Part shown: in pieces, positions 42,501-49,767 of the stretch | How positions within the stretch are numbered: the stretch's first letter is position 1 | Layout: each line of letters starts with the position of its first letter | Assembly: GCA_949288185.1 (NCBI GenBank) | Contig: CASEIZ010000056.1 | Span: 1 to 49,767 of the forward strand | Source of the DNA: an uncultured Eubacteriales bacterium | GTDB lineage: Bacteria; Bacillota; Clostridia; TANB77; CAG-508 | Direction: 5' to 3' | Length of the DNA: 49,767 bases | Notes under the pieces: model-generated | The model's input: only the letters and a program-made list of their open reading frames with translations | The model's database searches: none | Told to the model about the DNA's origin: nothing | Program-made: the position numbers and the translations under genes

Positions 42501-45500
42501 ATTTGCATCTTCTCCAACAGGTTGTACGGTAATGTTATCGGCATTGGTGATATCCACACCATCTTTGATGATGCGAATATCTCCTGCCTCTAAGTTACTT
42601 TCCTCTTGTACTAAGAATGTATCTTTTCCTTTTACGGTAAAGCTGATTTTACCATTTGACTCAAATTCTGAAGTGTCTGTTGCTTCATATCTCCAAACTG
42701 GTTTCTTATTATCTAAGTCAACATAGATGTCTGTTGCTTCATTTGTATGTCCTTCTGTATCACTAATCTTGCCAGCTGGTATACTAATTTTTAATTGTTT
42801 AAACTCTTCTTCAAATTCATCAAATCTGATAACAAAATCATATCCATATGCATTTCTTACTGGTGTTATACTAATTGGTAAATCTGTTCTTTGGATATAC
42901 TCTCCATTTCTATTTAGTTCATAAATAGAAATATCTTCTGGTGCTAATGTTGTATTAAAGTCATAGAATCTATCTGTACCTGAAATCGTTACTGTTGCAT
43001 ATCTTTCGGCATAACTGATAAATTTCTCTTTGAAATACAATTTCGGATTAATAAAGTCTACTGTAATATAGCTATTTTCATCATCACCATCATCATTATC
43101 TACTATTATTTTTGTTTCAATGTTCGCATTTCCTGATGTATCTCTTACTTTATTTTCTGCAATGACAAGCTCGATTTTACCACTATGTCTTCTAAAGATT
43201 TCATTTGTTAAGTTTTCATCTAGTTCGAAGTTAGATAAGGTTAATGTGTATCGAATACCATTTCCTTCTCCCTCTGGTATATCAGAACTTGTTAATTCCT
43301 TCGTTAAAGTATTTGTTACATCCATATCATCTACAAGTATTTGCTCAATATCATCAACAGTTAAAATGTCACTTTCTAAGAAGTTTGTATCGACTACATC
43401 AAATGTAATACTTACTTGTTTATTTTCTTGATCAATAACTGGATTGATTCCTTCTGCATACTTGTACTCAATGGTTGGTTTGATAAAGTCGACAATGTTA
43501 TTTCTAAATGCTGTATATTTTGGATTTTCTGCATCATCTCCAATATCTGTTTCCACCCAATTTGGATTTCCAACAGGTATTTCGGTTACTCTATTTCCAA
43601 TTCCTGAAGTATCTCTCATGGTATTTTCCGCAATTTCAATTTTTACGGCTCCATCGTATGTTCCGAAATTTCCTAATGTTAGTTCATATCCTACATCAGC
43701 ACCATCAAGTTCTGCTTCATCTGTTATTTTTGTTAATTGTTTTGTAATGGTTGTAACTGGTGTTTCAGGATCTTCACTGTTATCGACATAGACATTAATA
43801 TTTGCTTCTGTTAAGGTATCTTTCAAGTAGTAATCATCACGTCCTAGTATCTTAACGGTTACAGTTCCTGTTTCACCTGCTCTATCTCTTGTAATACTAC
43901 TATCTGCATATTCCCAGGTAGGTCTTGTAAAGTCTACGATACTATCTCTAAATGCTGTATATTCACCATTTATGTCTCCTACTTCTATCCATGTTGCATT
44001 TCCTACTAAAATTTCTGTTTCTTGGTTTGTATTTCCATATTGGTCTGTAATAACTCCTTCTGGAATGATAATACTTGTTACACCTTGATTATCTTCAAAA
44101 TTACTTAATGTAATCTGATAGGTAACTGCTGTTGCTGTTTTGCTGATTTGTGTAACTTGTTTTACGATGGTATCTGGGTAAACTGTTTCTCCAGTTGGTT
44201 TTACAACTTTTACTTTCATATTCGCAACATTTTCTGCATCTTGCAAAGTTGTTTGGCCTAAATATTTATCTGTTGCTCTAATTCTAACTGATACAGTTCC
44301 TGTTTCTGTATCTAAGTCTCTCGTGATTCCATTGTTTGCATTTACGATACTTAAATTATCTTCGGTTCTTTCAACTAATGGATCAATCACATCGACAATA
44401 ACTGGATTATCTGGATCATCACCATCATCATAGTCTAATGTAATGGTTGTTGCCGTGTTTTTGTTTCCAGATGTATCATCTACTTTTCCTCCTGCAAATA
44501 CGAAATCAACTGCACCACTGTAATCTTGGTATTTGTTATCTTCATTATATACTAATTCAAAGTTTGATACGACAAATGTATATTCTGTTCCATTAGGTAT
44601 ATTGCTTGACGTTACAGTTGTATGTAACTGGTCTGTTAAGTCTGTTCCTGCTACTTTTATTCTGATATTTTCTGTGTTCATTGTTCCATCAGGATTCATG
44701 ATGGTATTTTCTCTGATGTATTTATCTGTTACTGTAAACTTAACGGTTAATGTTTTTGCTTCATAATCAATGTCTGGGTTCGTTGAACCTTGTACATCTG
44801 AATATGTATATTTAATCGTTGGATTGATAAAGTCTACAATATTGTTTCTAAATGCTGTGTAGATTGGGTTTGCAGGATCATCTCCTTCTTCTACCCATTC
44901 TGGATTTCCTACTGGAATTTCTGTTTCGATATTTGTGTTTCCACTTATATCTGTAATGGTTTCTGCATCTAATACCACTTTTGTAGCACCACTTAATTCT
45001 CCATAATCACCTAATGTCAATTTGTAAATGACTCCAATATTATCTAATCCTTTGCCTTGTGCTTGTGTTAATAGGTCTGTATATTCTTGGCTTGCTGGAT
45101 CTACTTGTACTAAACTCTTAGATATTGTTGTTACTTCATCATTTGGTGTTTCACTATCTGTTAAGTATACATGAATGTTATCTGTTGTTAATGTGTTTTC
45201 TTGATAGTATTTATCTGTTCCAAGTATGGTTACTGTTACAGTTTCATTTTCTCTATCAATACTACTGGTTAGGTATTCCCAAAGTGGATTTACTACGTCG
45301 ACAATGATTGGTTCATCATGTTCTGGATGATCTGGATTTTGTGGTTCGTCAATACCTAATGTAATGGTTTTGGCATCATTTTGGTTTCCTGATGTATCTG
45401 TTATGATACCTGCTGGGAAACTTAATGACATTGGTCCACTGTAGCCTTCACCATTTTCTGATTCTAGTCCTTCTACTAATAATTGATATCTTTCTCCCAC

Positions 45501-48500
45501 TTTTTTCTCCACACCATCTACGGTGTAGTAGATGTCTCCGTTTGCCTTATAGGTAATGTTTCCATCTACTACATCAGCATCTTGTGTTACTTTTGTTAGT
45601 GTTTTTGTGATAGTTGCATCATCTGGTAGTTGTGTTTCATCCACTGTGATGGTTATCATGTCTTGTGTTAATGTTGTACTTTCAAAATATTTATCTGTTA
45701 CATCAAATATAATGTTTACATTCTTTTGGTCATAATCGATTGTTGTATCATAGGTTTCATATGTAAATTCTGGTTTGATGTAATCGGCAAACATGGTTCC
45801 GTCTGTGTTTCTATCAGTATCTGCATCTTTTAATTCAATGTTAATCCATTCGAATTCTTCTCCGTCAGGTCCTTGTACATGTTCTGTATCCATTGCTTCC
45901 ATGTTTTTGTTGCCATAGTCATCAATTAAGGTTCCTTTAGCTAATTGAAGTGCAATATTACCACTCCATTCTTTAAAGTTCTTTCCGCTTTGGCGTAAAG
46001 CTTCTTCAAAGTTTGATAAGGTAATCGTGTATTGTACTGATTTCATACCTGTTGTTCCATCTATTGTTTCTGTTACTGCACTTACTGTTTTTGTAATGTT
46101 TTCTGCAAGTTCTCCATCGATGTATACATTTAGCAGATTTGCTTGCTCACCGGTTAATTCTCCTTCTGGGAATTGTCCGTTTGCATTACTTGTGTATACA
46201 CTTGAATCTACTTGTCCTCTGATGACAATTGAAACTTCTTTGGTTTCTTCATTGATTGTGCTTGATACTTTTTGCCATTCTGGTTTGTATTTAGGATTGA
46301 TGGTTCCATAGGCTGTGGTGTCGTTTCCATCTGCATCTTGCCATACAATGGTTGTGCTAGAGTCTGTGTTTAGTTTGAAATGTGTTCTGTCTTGGTAAAT
46401 GGCTTCTGGTGCTTGGATGACGATTTCACCTTGTTTACCTGTTTCTTCAAACATGTTTTGATATGCTAGATAAGGGTCACCATATCCTGTATCAATTTCG
46501 CCATCTGGTATATGGGTAAAGGCTGGTCCTAAATCTAAGTTTGTCATAGCTGTATATCCTGTACTTTCAAACATTCCACTCATATCAGTTACATTGCTTG
46601 TATCAAATTTGTCTCCTAAATCTAAAGTTGTCATGGCTCCATATCCTGTATAAGCAAACATAAAACTCATATTAGTTACATCACTTGTATCAAATTTATC
46701 TCCTAAGTCTAAACTTGTCATCACATCATGTCCTGTTGTAGAAAACATATAACTCATATTGGTCACATGACTTGTATCAAATTTATCTCCTAAGTCTAAA
46801 CTTGTCATGGCTGTATATCCTGTATAATTGAACATTCCATACATATTCGTTACATTGCTTGTATCAAATTTGTCTCCTAAGTCTAAACTTGTCATGGCTG
46901 TATATCCTATACTAGTAAACATATTACTCATATCTGTTACATGACTTGTATCAAAGTTATCTCCTAAGTCTAAACTTGTCATAGCTGTAAATCCTGTACT
47001 ACTAAACATATTACTCATATCTGTTACATTGCTTGTATCAAATTGATTTCCCAAATCTAAACTTGCCATCGCTGTATGCCCTGTTCTATCGAACATATGA
47101 GCCATATTAGTTACATTACTTACATTTAGTAAACCGATATTTGTAATCGTTTCTGTTGCTGTACAACCTTCCCCATATCCTATATAACTAAACAAATAAC
47201 TTGAATCTACATTTCCAAAGATTTCGTCATTACTTCCAATATACACTTTTACAGTTCCATTGGCATTTTCTTCATACCAAGCAAGTATGGATTTATCTTG
47301 CTGAGCAGATACATCCCATGCTGTGCTATTGACATATTGGTCAGCTGATACGTCATATACATCTGATGGAATATAATCCACAAATGTTACATTATCCACA
47401 TTTTCTCTTTGGATATTGGTATTTCCTAAGAATGGGCTTGTTCCTTGTATTTCTGTATTTGTTGCTTTTAATGTGTTATATAAAATCACATCTGAAACTT
47501 TATTGCCATTTCCAGACTGGTCTGTTGCTGTACCCTCTGCAATTTGAATCTTAATTTGGTTACAATTGAAGTAATCCAAACCATCACCGCTCAAATTTAC
47601 CGTATACGCATCACCAATAACAGTTGCACCATCTGCTGAATTTACAGCTGTCTTATTGGTTACGGTCATTTGAATATTGTCTTTTGAAACCTCTGCACCA
47701 TTTACCAATACTTTGATATTGTCTGGTGTTAAGTTACTGTTTGCAAAGAACTTATCAGTAGTTCTAATCACTACAGTTGCTGTCTTAGCATTTACATCTA
47801 CTGATGAACTTACTTTCTCCCAGATTGGGTCAACTACATCGACTACTGTTGCTTCTCCCACTTCGCCTGCTAAGATGTTTAATCCTGATGTAATGGTTGT
47901 TGCCACATTTCCTTGTCCTGTTGTGTCTGTGATTTTATCTGCTGGAATAGCCACTGTAATAATACCACTGTAATCCATGGTTTCTTTGCCTTCTAGTTTT
48001 TCTAGTTGCTCTAAGTGAGAAAGTTTTAAGGTATAGTGTTTTCCAACTGTTGTCATTGTTCCATTAACGGTTGCTGTAATATCTTGTTCTGTTAATTCTT
48101 TCACCACTCCGTGAACGCCTGTATCATCCCAATTTGGTTCTTCTCCATCTATTAGAATCTGTAAATCTTCAATTGTCAATGTGCCTGCATTGTAGTATTT
48201 ATCTACCATATTGAATTCCATTGTAAAGGTTTTTCCATCATAATCAATGTCTGATGTACTATATTCATATCTTACTTCTGGTTTGATAAAGTCTATAAAG
48301 TCTGTTACTGTTGTTTTATCTCTATTAATGTGATTTCCTTTAATATCTCTTGAAGCATTTGGATCTACACGAACTTCTAGGTCACCACTTAACTCTCTAT
48401 ACTCTCTACCTGTTGCAATAAATTCTTCGTCTGTTTCTACAATGTCTGTTATTTCTAATGTATATTGATGTCCTAAAACAAGGATTTCTCCATTCATTTC

Positions 48501-49767
48501 GGCTTTGATTGGCACTGTGCTAATCAATTGTTTTGTTACTTGGTCATCAATTTGTGTTCCATTCATCCATAATGTAATTTCATCTAATGTAACAGTATCT
48601 CCATCAAAATAGTTTTTGTCTGTTACATTGAATACAATGGTTTCTTTTCCATTTTCTGCATCTTGCGTTTTTTGTACATCATATACCTCTGGTCCTGTAC
48701 CATCGATGTTACCTAAGTCAAATTCTTGTCTATTTGTTGTGTTTTCATATTGATCTGTTACAACGCCTGGTGCAATTTCAATTGATACATGTCCACCGTT
48801 TTCGTTTTTGTACTGTGCTGTTCCCCCAACGATTGGCTCAACTGGTGTGAATTCTGTATATCCTTCTACATTTGGTATGATATTTGTTAAAGTTAAGGTG
48901 TATTCATATTCTTCGTTTGGTGTGATCTCTACTGGTCCACTTAATTGTTTACCTACTTCTGTTGAAACTTGTCCATTAACAATAACAGAAATATCATCTG
49001 TTGTTAAGTTGAATATACTTTCTGCTTGATTTAAGAATTTATCTTTTACACGTAATTTTACAATTCCATTTTCTCTGTCTAAGTCTCCTACTGTCCAGAT
49101 TGGGTCTACTACATCGACTACTTCTTCGTCTCCGTCTGCTCCACCTGGATCGTCTCTACCAATGGTGATGGATTTTGCTGGACTTTGGTTTCCAGATTTA
49201 TCTGTAATCGCACCTTGTGCAAATGATAATGTCATGTATCCACTGTAGTGGTATCCGTCTCCTACGCTGTTTTCGTCATCTTGGTCTAAACCATCGATCA
49301 CTAATTGATATTTTTCTCCTACTTTGGTTTCTACACCTTCTACGGTGTAATAGATGTCTCCATTAGCTTTGTAAGTAATGTTGCCATCTACTACATCCGC
49401 TTCTTGTGTCACCTTTGTTAATGTTTTTGTGATATTTTGGTTCAATTCTTCTACATCATAATCATCGATTGCCACTGTGATTTGACTGGCATCTAAGTTA
49501 GATAATGTTGTGTTTTCGAAGAATTTATCAGTTACATCAAATACAATGGTTACTCTTTCTTCATCTCCATGTACGATTTCTGTTTTTTGGCTGTCATATG
49601 TAAATTCTGGTTTGATGAAGTCTGTGAATAAGGTATTGTCTGTATTTTTGTCTACTTTTGTCGCATCTTGTATGATGTTGTCTATTCTTGCTCCGATTTC
49701 TGTTATGGAACCTGCTCCTGTGGTTGCTCCTGTTTGTGTGTCTGCGCTTGCTACTTCCATGTTACTG
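36537..49767 (-). CDS. Giant multidomain surface repeat protein (more than 4400 aa, 5' end outside the window)
   Basis: The open frame runs from the right edge to the stop at 36537. A Met lies at 49760, but the frame continues past it and no signal peptide is present, so the true start is outside. Layout by approximate residue from that Met: five Ig-like units (1-800; DFIKPEFTY, VDVVDPIW and TDKYF motifs); a BspA/DUF285 block (about 810-1130); nine more Ig-like units (about 1150-2460); an InlB-type repeat (about 2470-2580, YSFAGWAE ending LRAVW); a beta-helix entry (IFVSSSGNNANDG); about 21 glycine-rich IYGG turns (about 2880-3490); and C-terminal beta domains. No LPXTG or membrane helix ends the protein (KSFIVTP). 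It is probably a secreted adhesin or matrix protein associated with the neighbouring fibre locus. Confidence 0.85.
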   Translation of the reverse strand, partial: SNMEVASADTQTGATTGAGSITEIGARIDNIIQDATKVDKNTDNTLFTDFIKPEFTYDSQKTEIVHGDEERVTIVFDVTDKFFENTTLSNLDASQITVAIDDYDVEELNQNITKTLTKVTQEADVVDGNITYKANGDIYYTVEGVETKVGEKYQLVIDGLDQDDENSVGDGYHYSGYMTLSFAQGAITDKSGNQSPAKSITIGRDDPGGADGDEEVVDVVDPIWTVGDLDRENGIVKLRVKDKFLNQAESIFNLTTDDISVIVNGQVSTEVGKQLSGPVEITPNEEYEYTLTLTNIIPNVEGYTEFTPVEPIVGGTAQYKNENGGHVSIEIAPGVVTDQYENTTNRQEFDLGNIDGTGPEVYDVQKTQDAENGKETIVFNVTDKNYFDGDTVTLDEITLWMNGTQIDDQVTKQLISTVPIKAEMNGEILVLGHQYTLEITDIVETDEEFIATGREYRELSGDLEVRVDPNASRDIKGNHINRDKTTVTDFIDFIKPEVRYEYSTSDIDYDGKTFTMEFNMVDKYYNAGTLTIEDLQILIDGEEPNWDDTGVHGVVKELTEQDITATVNGTMTTVGKHYTLKLSHLEQLEKLEGKETMDYSGIITVAIPADKITDTTGQGNVATTITSGLNILAGEVGEATVVDVVDPIWEKVSSSVDVNAKTATVVIRTTDKFFANSNLTPDNIKVLVNGAEVSKDNIQMTVTNKTAVNSADGATVIGDAYTVNLSGDGLDYFNCNQIKIQIAEGTATDQSGNGNKVSDVILYNTLKATNTEIQGTSPFLGNTNIQRENVDNVTFVDYIPSDVYDVSADQYVNSTAWDVSAQQDKSILAWYEENANGTVKVYIGSNDEIFGNVDSSYLFSYIGYGEGCTATETITNIGLLNVSNVTNMAHMFDRTGHTAMASLDLGNQFDTSNVTDMSNMFSSTGFTAMTSLDLGDNFDTSHVTDMSNMFTSIGYTAMTSLDLGDKFDTSNVTNMYGMFNYTGYTAMTSLDLGDKFDTSHVTNMSYMFSTTGHDVMTSLDLGDKFDTSDVTNMSFMFAYTGYGAMTTLDLGDKFDTSNVTDMSGMFESTGYTAMTNLDLGPAFTHIPDGEIDTGYGDPYLAYQNMFEETGKQGEIVIQAPEAIYQDRTHFKLNTDSSTTIVWQDADGNDTTAYGTINPKYKPEWQKVSSTINEETKEVSIVIRGQVDSSVYTSNANGQFPEGELTGEQANLLNVYIDGELAENITKTVSAVTETIDGTTGMKSVQYTITLSNFEEALRQSGKNFKEWSGNIALQLAKGTLIDDYGNKNMEAMDTEHVQGPDGEEFEWINIELKDADTDRNTDGTMFADYIKPEFTYETYDTTIDYDQKNVNIIFDVTDKYFESTTLTQDMITITVDETQLPDDATITKTLTKVTQDADVVDGNITYKANGDIYYTVDGVEKKVGERYQLLVEGLESENGEGYSGPMSLSFPAGIITDTSGNQNDAKTITLGIDEPQNPDHPEHDEPIIVDVVNPLWEYLTSSIDRENETVTVTILGTDKYYQENTLTTDNIHVYLTDSETPNDEVTTISKSLVQVDPASQEYTDLLTQAQGKGLDNIGVIYKLTLGDYGELSGATKVVLDAETITDISGNTNIETEIPVGNPEWVEEGDDPANPIYTAFRNNIVDFINPTIKYTYSDVQGSTNPDIDYEAKTLTVKFTVTDKYIRENTIMNPDGTMNTENIRIKVAGTDLTDQLHTTVTSSNIPNGTEYTFVVSNFELVYNEDNKYQDYSGAVDFVFAGGKVDDTSGNKNTATTITLDYDDGDDPDNPVIVDVIDPLVERTEDNLSIVNANNGITRDLDTETGTVSVRIRATDKYLGQTTLQDAENVANMKVKVVKPTGETVYPDTIVKQVTQISKTATAVTYQITLSNFEDNQGVTSIIIPEGVITDQYGNTNQETEILVGNATWIEVGDINGEYTAFRDSIVDFTRPTWEYADSSITRDRAGETGTVTVKILGRDDYYLKDTLTEANINVYVDNSEDPETPVTTITKQLTKITDEAELDGADVGYELTLGNFGTYDGAVKIEIAENTMRDTSGIGNRVTEIPVGNPNWVETDIGDDAENPKYTAFRNNIVDFIKPTIEYKYAEGINPVIDQENKQVSITFDVVDTNFLESDILTVDDIEQILVDDMDVTNTLTKELTSSDIPEGEGNGIRYTLTLSNFELDENLTNEIFRRHSGKIELVIAENKVRDTSGNANIETKIIVDNDDGDDENSYITVDFINPKLYFKEKFISYAERYATVTISGTDRFYDFNTTLAPEDISIYELNRNGEYIQRTDLPISITPVRNAYGYDFVIRFDEFEEEFKQLKISIPAGKISDTEGHTNEATDIYVDLDNKKPVWRYEATDTSEFESNGKISFTVKGKDTFLVQEESNLEAGDIRIIKDGVDITNADNITVQPVGEDANEISETYQIDVTGLTEIGTYSLVIAKDTLVDEFDNYSNATTISFSKSAISSNTENYTNVTYHVTPDFEQMHQAYVHELMNVTTSGTNEGSSSYRASSIGEIYGNGDNNLFAEPFTYENGEQTAYSFAGWAEADERGVAVENGEVYDVYTDIPNTVTNLRAVWQEATVIFVSSSGNNANDGLSPTTPVQDLATAYSKLNVSGDATNNIIVIMDAIEWNSDEKLVGNATITSLYAGVDYRTSGAELKVSSNMNVEGDITFDNIELYADSTNVNDGSDYLSTGDYTNILITNYGDVTLGRGISTPEDKYTFGGVVGGNYKEEETTGNIGNHKVIVEAGRYNDIIAGSSLDYGGQSSNEKYVSHKVIIGTMKESAIARNDKLVITGYLAMGELEDRCYPYNPNGAQDPDLGYEGTYATTQILSGTFTGENKFHKASEDAVMYLRSINGYNDGISELTMYGGNITGNIYGGARMATSKAEGDNLQPTVNILYFYGGQISGNIFGHGGNDASTGTSRITLQGSVQITGNIYGGSNATTTAQGKVTGSTDINVNSAITVNGNIYGGSNGVIDGTNINLNTGLITGNTNIVLNNGAIITGDIYGGGNNCGVTNNATGEITTSSTITINNGQVMGTIYGGAYQNQIREVARIQILGGIVNDIYGGNHLTTQAQLNADISNQDVQIIIGNYYGDDTVKPTINGTIYGSGIYDRVGTVDIQLNYCTTAPTIYGGSDGAGITNQVNISLVGMTAGTIYGGSKGDGTVTTSNIYLVIGTVTDVYGGGYGGTTTTANIYLGDEESGTANVTNIYGGSNTNGTVGTSNVNLSMGNVTNVFGGGNSAGVGTANVNLDGITIDTIFGGSKNAGVTTNTNVQLNSGTVNNVFGGGYDVGVTNANVTQNGATVTNIFGGNQGGTGDGGETTNATINIEGTTAQNIYGGNQNKGITRNTTINIKGNSVITGELYGGGLGTEIGRSDAVGSTTINITGGTIANDINGGSKNSTVYGTTNINIGKDAVTDDTFTAGNIVINGNIYGSGDSNNEDYNTVSVHGETHILMDNSAESPITFSGRIFGAGKNATYSSTASDGTDNSSIELKDFGTSTQSYTMTSIERTGKVSIYNSYLELLGAQDESNYYQKTSYTLNRITNGLALLNNTTLYTQRGFNMVGGFESLVTNADGSTTKETATIADGSVTRNVDNRIYTLEGVNLIFAKAEGDLTDRNSEDIWGDVNGMTFFGMYRHNRTTGNKEYDIYAPNYAGTATTNMFRAGTYIEGRHKPNHDTTVDGFYTNVVSEGETTATPQVIEVTDYGTYYDWIVGAEIVNYNTQVIASIFGTESTAEVTLDFDSFVDNVTYSGTTFTVDRVSSNALNTDVNLINKLQIPIYSENANNTFGFTMQTSNTGWLQSGETNIYTDGDGSFDGDTVFKTDNSNTAGTLLFKIFSSINISETKDLGNVNIVLTGKAKSGEDASMGNTFKVVIAVNLQTEQTPNIENYIPTFTNSSKSKLSYTTDSQVDITYVLYKEVNGQQSDFYANGDYRVLSTSMPLLQGTGITIRDYGQGDNVNKVYYYRVASDTDYDATDNSSGTTRYLYNLSDFVEMGGTATTDKYANDNSLYYHEISTGFGYALEKYDVSIDFKDSNINADQLAQETYLELRNNAGAVKYDNGETQIVYDLYNKNAIMTETVTTDDGKTAYSVYNNLTIPFTFDASLLEQTTEDGQIIQDTKYHDKYTGLAIEIVDEHGERIMAPEVQNLRLIDETTSTVYRVGTDGVIRVPLSAGLSTIQNQYQLALSQNSVPAGQYFAKIYFFASDDGSYYGGEVKQEQEIKITFINKLLGLAGLESVDGSRIINKNTGMNLVEGNGLDLTVKVGSPTNDTNIRVELYKRNPTYTTAEDGTTTYNPIEYTQVDLKDYLENLDGTEWKTPEDFEGQDLVTADGCKEYVIMEKKEHPPVTEGENVESIDFETAIKEGISTGEYKLVFKAYYNNTLIQTIRKSFIVTP
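39300..41130 (-). repeat. IYGG/IFGG glycine-rich beta-helix repeats in the giant protein
   Basis: About 21 units, each a short strand followed by IYGG, VFGG or IFGG and an Asn/Gly/Thr-rich turn (for example TNIYGGSNTNGTVG, NNVFGGGYDVGVT). The spacing is about 20-40 residues, and the most regular part is at about 39700-40350. The pattern suggests a parallel beta-helix, as in large adhesins. Confidence 0.8.
46520..47135 (-). repeat. BspA/DUF285 repeats in the giant protein, 87-bp period
   Basis: About seven 29-residue units with consensus MTSLDLGDKFDTSNVTNMS then MFxxTGYTA. Several units are nearly identical in DNA (87-bp period), indicating recent expansion. The unit is a little longer than the usual ~25-residue DUF285 repeat. 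Similar repeats mediate binding to host or bacterial surfaces in other proteins. Confidence 0.85.

Overview
The window is AT-rich DNA from a low-GC, endospore-forming member of the Clostridia (Firmicutes). This is inferred from the base composition, the GerA-type germinant-receptor operon, AGGAGG-type ribosome binding sites, SipW/TasA-type secretion genes, and housekeeping genes (cmk, plsC, secG, rnr, ldh). An uncultured gut clostridium would fit; no species can be named from the sequence alone.

Left part, 1-14.7 kb, mostly ordinary chromosome: a 65-residue orphan; a minus-strand cmk-plsC-DUF2207 run; an ATPase with an Asp23-like tail; a transglutaminase-like membrane protein; a plus-strand germinant-receptor operon (A, B, C and a 58-residue D-like protein); then secG-rnr, ldh and a DUF4364 gene. 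Three families of small palindromic repeats sit between these genes.

Middle part, 14.7-36 kb, almost entirely minus strand: a large accessory locus for surface protein export. It holds five SipW/eukaryote-type signal peptidase genes, one lacking its catalytic His, each close to or overlapping a TasA/camelysin-like secreted protein. Eight such candidate substrates are present: seven intact genes, one of them a TasA-like module fused to a formylglycine-generating-enzyme/C-type-lectin domain, plus one frameshifted gene. Four cytosolic or membrane-anchored genes are interleaved: a McrB-like AAA+ ATPase with a membrane anchor, a protein resembling the DUF2357 region of McrC-type proteins, and two helical/coiled-coil proteins. 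Stop/start overlaps tie several of these together, so they probably form one or a few operons. This combination is the best candidate for an undescribed system: an AAA+-assisted, multi-peptidase surface-fibre assembly locus.

Right part, 36.5 kb to the edge: one open reading frame of more than 4400 codons, truncated by the window. It encodes a secreted repeat protein with 14 Ig-like units, a BspA/DUF285 block, an InlB-type repeat, and a glycine-rich beta-helix of about 21 turns.

About 27 full copies of a 31-bp palindromic element, with ends TGTCGCAT and ATGCGACA, lie between genes across the window. A REP-associated tyrosine transposase (RAYT) at 34182-34949 is bracketed by two of them in inverted orientation, making it the likely source of the family. 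An Rpn-type nuclease gene carries an internal start with a strong ribosome binding site, next to a stand-alone copy of its C-terminal part; this matches the intragenic antitoxin arrangement known for Rpn.
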